The notes under the pieces are model-generated. The model was not told the origin of the DNA. It saw only the letters and a program-made list of their open reading frames with translations, and made no database searches. A DNA stretch of 64,000 nucleotides from an uncultured Lachnospiraceae bacterium (GTDB lineage: Bacteria > Bacillota > Clostridia > Lachnospirales > Lachnospiraceae): NCBI GenBank assembly GCA_910579805.1, contig CAJTWM010000001.1, positions 1-64,000 on the forward strand. Reading direction: 5' to 3'. Positions within the stretch are counted from its first letter, which is position 1. Each line of letters begins with the position of its first letter. This document shows positions 60,646 through 64,000 of this stretch, piece by piece. The position numbers and the translations under genes are program-made.

Positions 60646-62259
60646 TTAAATAAAGTTCAAAAGCGAAGTCTGCATGATCTTACCGGTTGCCATTAAGGAT
60701 GCATTATAGGTAAGCTCCGCACTGTTCAGTTTGATCGCAATTTCTGTAATGTCTGCATCTTCGTTCTCAGACTTCAAAGTCTCAAATGTGGTCTGCTGCG
60801 ACATCAGCCTGCTTTCCACCAGTTCTAACTTCTTTCCTCTCGTACCGCAGTTGGTCAGCGCCAGATTCGCCTGGTCCAAATATCCCTGCATCGCGGTAAT
60901 TCCCGTAGAAAATTCCGTTTCTACCTTTTCTTTTACATAGGTATGCGCTTTATTTGCCGCATCAAGCTGTGCCTGAAGGGTATCTTTTTTCGTTTGGTAG
61001 TTCGGGTCGGATTCCGAAAGGGCATCCATCGTGCTTTTCAGCCTGTCGATCGTTTTTTCCAAATCGATCATCTGCTGCATGGTATTGACCAGATCGTCTA
61101 CCTCGCGTCCGATATCATGGGTATAAAGCTCATCCGCAGTAGTATTGATCTGAATGACCTGATTAAACCCTACGTCATACTCAATACTCTGTCTCGCATA
61201 ATTATAAGTAAGATATTCCTGATTATATTCAATATCCGGTTCTCCGGGTACTTGCTCCGTACACGCAAAATAATGCTCCGGCTTCAGATCGCCTTTTTCC
61301 CAGGTGTCCTTGGAATAAGTGATACGGATCTCTCCTTCATTCTTCGTAGACGTGGAAACGTCGTCTTTCGTATTGACCAGATTATTATATGCCGTATCTC
61401 CCAAAAGCAGCTCTCCGGTATCGGCAAGATAAACCACTCCGTTTGCCGGAACATTCTCATAGGGAGACGGAATGTCATAGGAATGCGCCTGCGTCATATT
61501 ACCTGCAGCCACGCTGTATTCCTGCGTCGCTCCCGTAGCGTCCGTGTACTCGATCTTCGGCAGCCTTGTAGGCGGGTTGGCCTTGTCTTCAAAACAATCT
61601 TTATAGGCAAGGCGGATTCTGTGGAGGGTAGTCGTCGTAACGGAATTTTGCTCCGTAATATTGTTAAACCCGGCCTGATCAAAGTTACTGTCATTGATAT
61701 CCAGAATATCGTAATTGCCGCCTGCCCCCTGATAAATCGTATTGATATGGGTGATCTCGTCGATCGCAGAAGCGTCAAGCTGTTCGGTGATCGTAAAATC
61801 CCTGTTCTCCGGTTGCGTAAACGCCAAAGTGGTATCCGTTCTGTATCCTGTGAAGATGAAACGTCCCGCATAATCCGCATTGCCTGTAGAATACAGTTCG
61901 TCGCGAAGCGCCTTAAGCTGCTCTACGATAACTTCTCTATCCCCGGTCTTAAGCTGTTCGGTCGCGCCCTTTGTAACCTGTTTGATCATGTCCGTCAGAA
62001 CTTCGGTCACGTTAATGATGGCATCTTCCGTTACTTCCAGCCAGCTTTCCGCATCCGGCGCGTTCTTTTCATAATACTGGTTGATCTGCGACACACTGCT
62101 GCGAAGCCTTAAAGAGCGGATCGCGATAACCGGATCGTCCGAAGGTCTTGTGATCTTCTTTTGTGTCGACATCATAGTGTTGAGCTTATCCTGTGAAATC
62201 TTGTTTGTATTGATATTGGATAAGGAATTATTCTGCATAATTTTATTTGTAATTCTCAT
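60646..62259 (-). CDS. flgL: Flagellar hook-filament junction protein FlgL
   Basis: A 537-residue protein with flagellin-like ends. The N-terminal MRITNKIMQNNSLSNIN and TRPSDDPVIAIRSLRLRSSV are FlgL D0/D1. The C-terminal part (ITEIAIKLNSAELTYNASL, ending near LLNFI) pairs with it. It is longer than Bacillus or E. coli FlgL (about 300-317 residues), with a central insert of about 200 residues likely to form a surface domain. Start ATG 62259 has AAGGGA ahead; the frame from 62286 is rejected. Exported, without signal peptide. Confidence 0.94.
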   Translation of the reverse strand: MRITNKIMQNNSLSNINTNKISQDKLNTMMSTQKKITRPSDDPVIAIRSLRLRSSVSQINQYYEKNAPDAESWLEVTEDAIINVTEVLTDMIKQVTKGATEQLKTGDREVIVEQLKALRDELYSTGNADYAGRFIFTGYRTDTTLAFTQPENRDFTITEQLDASAIDEITHINTIYQGAGGNYDILDINDSNFDQAGFNNITEQNSVTTTTLHRIRLAYKDCFEDKANPPTRLPKIEYTDATGATQEYSVAAGNMTQAHSYDIPSPYENVPANGVVYLADTGELLLGDTAYNNLVNTKDDVSTSTKNEGEIRITYSKDTWEKGDLKPEHYFACTEQVPGEPDIEYNQEYLTYNYARQSIEYDVGFNQVIQINTTADELYTHDIGREVDDLVNTMQQMIDLEKTIDRLKSTMDALSESDPNYQTKKDTLQAQLDAANKAHTYVKEKVETEFSTGITAMQGYLDQANLALTNCGTRGKKLELVESRLMSQQTTFETLKSENEDADITEIAIKLNSAELTYNASLMATGKIMQTSLLNFI

Positions 62260-62278
62260 ACGCTTTGTCCCTTTCCGG

Positions 62279-64000
62279 TTATACACCTGTCTGTAAAATC
62301 AATCTGTCATAAATTTCCGTCATGGTCTGTATCATTTTGGAGGCAAGGTTATAGGAGTTTTGGAACTGCACTAAATTCATTGCCTCTTCGTCCGTATCCA
62401 CACCGGAGATCGATAACCGCTGATTATCTATTGTGGTAGAAATATTCGTATAGTTCTCTAAAAAGGTATTGGCCGCATTTGCGTTCAGGGAAATATCCGA
62501 AAGGATACAGGTAAGGAAATCGCCCGCTGTACAATTCCTGAAAATCTTCTTATCACCCAGCATCTTGACAATGTTTTCCACTACGCCGTACTGATCCACC
62601 CCGGCCGCCGGATCCGTCTTAGTCGCAAGAAGATCCGCGTTGTTCACCAACGCCGCCAGAACGTTGACATTCTTCGCCGTTATATTATAATAACTGGATC
62701 CCGAGCATTTAACGCTGCCGCCCTTATCCCATTTATCATAACGGGAGGCTGCGGAAAAGGAATATTGCTCTCCGTTTACCATATCGCCTGTAAAGAGAAT
62801 ACATCCCGGATCGCCGTTGCTTGCATAGCCGTCGCACAAAAGATCGTTGACTTCCTGCGCAAAATTTCTGATCCATTCGTTCATCTGCGACATATAGTAG
62901 GGAATACCCTGATAATTCACAGACGACCCTACTTCCGCCGTTTTTCCGTTGATCGTACTGGTCACCGCAGTGTCGCTGAGCTGTTCGTCTATATCGAAAG
63001 TGTAAAAATACGACGTTTTTCCCGTAGCGGGATCGTATTCCTGTGAAAAAGTCCAGTCGCTGTAATAGTAAACCTGATTCGCCAGCGTGACTCTTCCCTG
63101 TTCTGCAAGATTACATTTGTTCAGATTCGTAAGATAGTCCGCCGTTACTTCTACCTTGACCTGATTTCCGGTAACCTTTTTGATCTCTCCGCTAAAGAAT
63201 TCTTTATTATTTCCGTCCCTCAGATCCAAAAGCCCTCTCAGCGAACCTTTGGAAGTCTTTCCCAAGTTAAAGTGCTGGCCGTTAGACCACTCAATATCAT
63301 ATAAACCGTCGATATCGCTCTGATGTACTTTTTCTTTATTGGATCTTGCCGTACACTGCAGCGTAAAATAATCGTTACCGTTGACCAAAAGCTGATTGCC
63401 CCCGATCTTTACGATACAGTTGGTTGCGCCCGTTTCCCTGTCCGGATTATTGGCGTCGTATACCTTTACTTCGTTTACTTCCACGTCTACGATCTCGGAA
63501 AGCTGGTCTATCAAAAGCGCCCTTCTGTCACGCAGCTCGTTTGCCGTTCCCCCGGTCGCAAGCTCGATCACGTTAATCTGTTTATTTAATGTGGCAAGCT
63601 CAGAGGCGATGGAATTGATCTCGTCTGTCTTAACCTTGATTTCCTGATTGATGCTTTTCTGCAGTTCTTCTAAATTTCCTTCCAGATTGTTGAAATATTC
63701 ACAAAGGCTGGAAACATAGCCGATAAACTGCGCTTTTGTGGTCGTACTCGCCGGATTTTTCTCCACTTCATTCAAAGCTTTTACCATCTGATTAAATATG
63801 GATTTGAAACCGTCGGTGGTACTGTCGTCCGTAAAATAAGACTCTATCTGTGCATAATAAGAAGATTTTACGTCATATTCCCCTACAAGGGACTGGTTAT
63901 TCCAATATTTTGTATCATAAAACTCATCGCGGATACGCTCTATCGCAATCGTATCCACGCCTGCTCCTGCACAGCCGTATGTGGTAAAGGTACGGAGAGC
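62279..64000 (-). CDS. flgK: Flagellar hook-associated protein FlgK, N terminus beyond window
   Basis: The reading frame stays open to the window edge, so 574 residues are seen and the first part of the protein is missing. AGVDTIAIERIRDEFYDTKYWNNQS is split here as GVDTIAIERIRDEFYD and the following WNNQS, the conserved FlgK region just after the D0 start. The C-terminal VQFQNSYNLASKMIQTM and TEIYDRLI complete the D0 coiled coil. FlgK joins hook and filament with FlgL. It overlaps or abuts flgL in the usual flgN-flgK-flgL order. A GTG at 63958 is an internal codon, not the start. Confidence 0.95.
   Translation of the reverse strand, partial: ALRTFTTYGCAGAGVDTIAIERIRDEFYDTKYWNNQSLVGEYDVKSSYYAQIESYFTDDSTTDGFKSIFNQMVKALNEVEKNPASTTTKAQFIGYVSSLCEYFNNLEGNLEELQKSINQEIKVKTDEINSIASELATLNKQINVIELATGGTANELRDRRALLIDQLSEIVDVEVNEVKVYDANNPDRETGATNCIVKIGGNQLLVNGNDYFTLQCTARSNKEKVHQSDIDGLYDIEWSNGQHFNLGKTSKGSLRGLLDLRDGNNKEFFSGEIKKVTGNQVKVEVTADYLTNLNKCNLAEQGRVTLANQVYYYSDWTFSQEYDPATGKTSYFYTFDIDEQLSDTAVTSTINGKTAEVGSSVNYQGIPYYMSQMNEWIRNFAQEVNDLLCDGYASNGDPGCILFTGDMVNGEQYSFSAASRYDKWDKGGSVKCSGSSYYNITAKNVNVLAALVNNADLLATKTDPAAGVDQYGVVENIVKMLGDKKIFRNCTAGDFLTCILSDISLNANAANTFLENYTNISTTIDNQRLSISGVDTDEEAMNLVQFQNSYNLASKMIQTMTEIYDRLILQTGV

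Noticed and set aside
1..64000. Capsule or O-antigen locus
   Set aside because: No flippase, polymerase, ligase, chain-length regulator or ABC exporter, and flagellar genes bound both ends.
1..64000. CRISPR array, tRNA, rRNA, prophage or complete insertion sequence
   Set aside because: No regularly spaced direct repeats, cloverleaf genes, phage structural genes or transposase reading frames were found.

Overview
The window reads as a flagellin-glycosylation island in a motile, Gram-positive anaerobe, most likely a Clostridia/Lachnospiraceae-type organism. This rests on the right-hand block flgK-flgL-fliW-csrA-flaG-fliD-fliS, on SigD-type promoters, and on the first 25 codons of a flagellin at the left edge. 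Almost all genes lie on the minus strand, so transcription runs from high to low coordinates. No tRNA, rRNA, CRISPR array or intact insertion sequence was seen.

Layout from right to left. (1) 57.2-64 kb: late flagellar genes (hook-filament junction proteins FlgK and FlgL, regulators FliW and CsrA, FlaG, cap FliD, chaperone FliS, and a FliT/FlgN-like coiled-coil protein). (2) 51.9-56.6 kb: a sugar block with a GT-B-like protein, a SIS sugar-phosphate isomerase, a HAD phosphatase, a nucleotidyltransferase-kinase fusion and a divergent FkbM-like protein. (3) 45.7-51.8 kb: a mixed-strand patch with three plus-strand genes, two minus-strand genes, strong shared terminators and copies of a stem-loop repeat. 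(4) 28.7-45.5 kb: a very unusual acyl/two-carbon block. It encodes a GT-MT-GT giant, an AMP ligase, a LuxE-LuxC fusion, a PglD/NeuD-like acyltransferase, a FabZ-like dehydratase, two split transketolases, an SDR, an acyl carrier protein, two radical SAM enzymes, an epimerase and a TylF-like methyltransferase. (5) 9-28.4 kb: a long operon opening with rfbF and closing with rfbH and rfbG (CDP-3,6-dideoxyhexose route). Between them lie a YerE-like ThDP enzyme, a NeuB-like synthase with a cupin tail, a B12-type radical SAM enzyme, three further radical SAM enzymes, an epimerase, a methyltransferase, a Nudix protein, a cyclase-family hydrolase and glycosyltransferases. (6) 0.2-9 kb: a GT8, an aminotransferase-FkbM-formyltransferase set for an N-formyl amino sugar, then WbqC and two glycosyltransferase genes, ending at the flagellin gene.

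How it may work together (inference): CDP-glucose is converted to a 3,6-dideoxy-4-keto sugar. ThDP enzymes then add two-carbon branches, while radical SAM enzymes, reductases and methyltransferases decorate the sugar. An ACP/AMP-ligase/LuxEC module supplies an acyl or aldehyde group. Cytoplasmic glycosyltransferases place the products on flagellin. I see no predicted membrane protein, flippase, polymerase or ligase, which argues against a capsule or O-antigen and for cytoplasmic modification of a protein.

Regulation visible in the sequence: a SigD promoter and a CsrA-type GGA hairpin in the flagellin leader, with csrA-fliW in the same window; vegetative promoters at several operon heads; terminator-like hairpins inside the leaders of two glycan operons; and a dispersed stem-loop repeat whose 3' end supplies the ribosome binding site of several genes.
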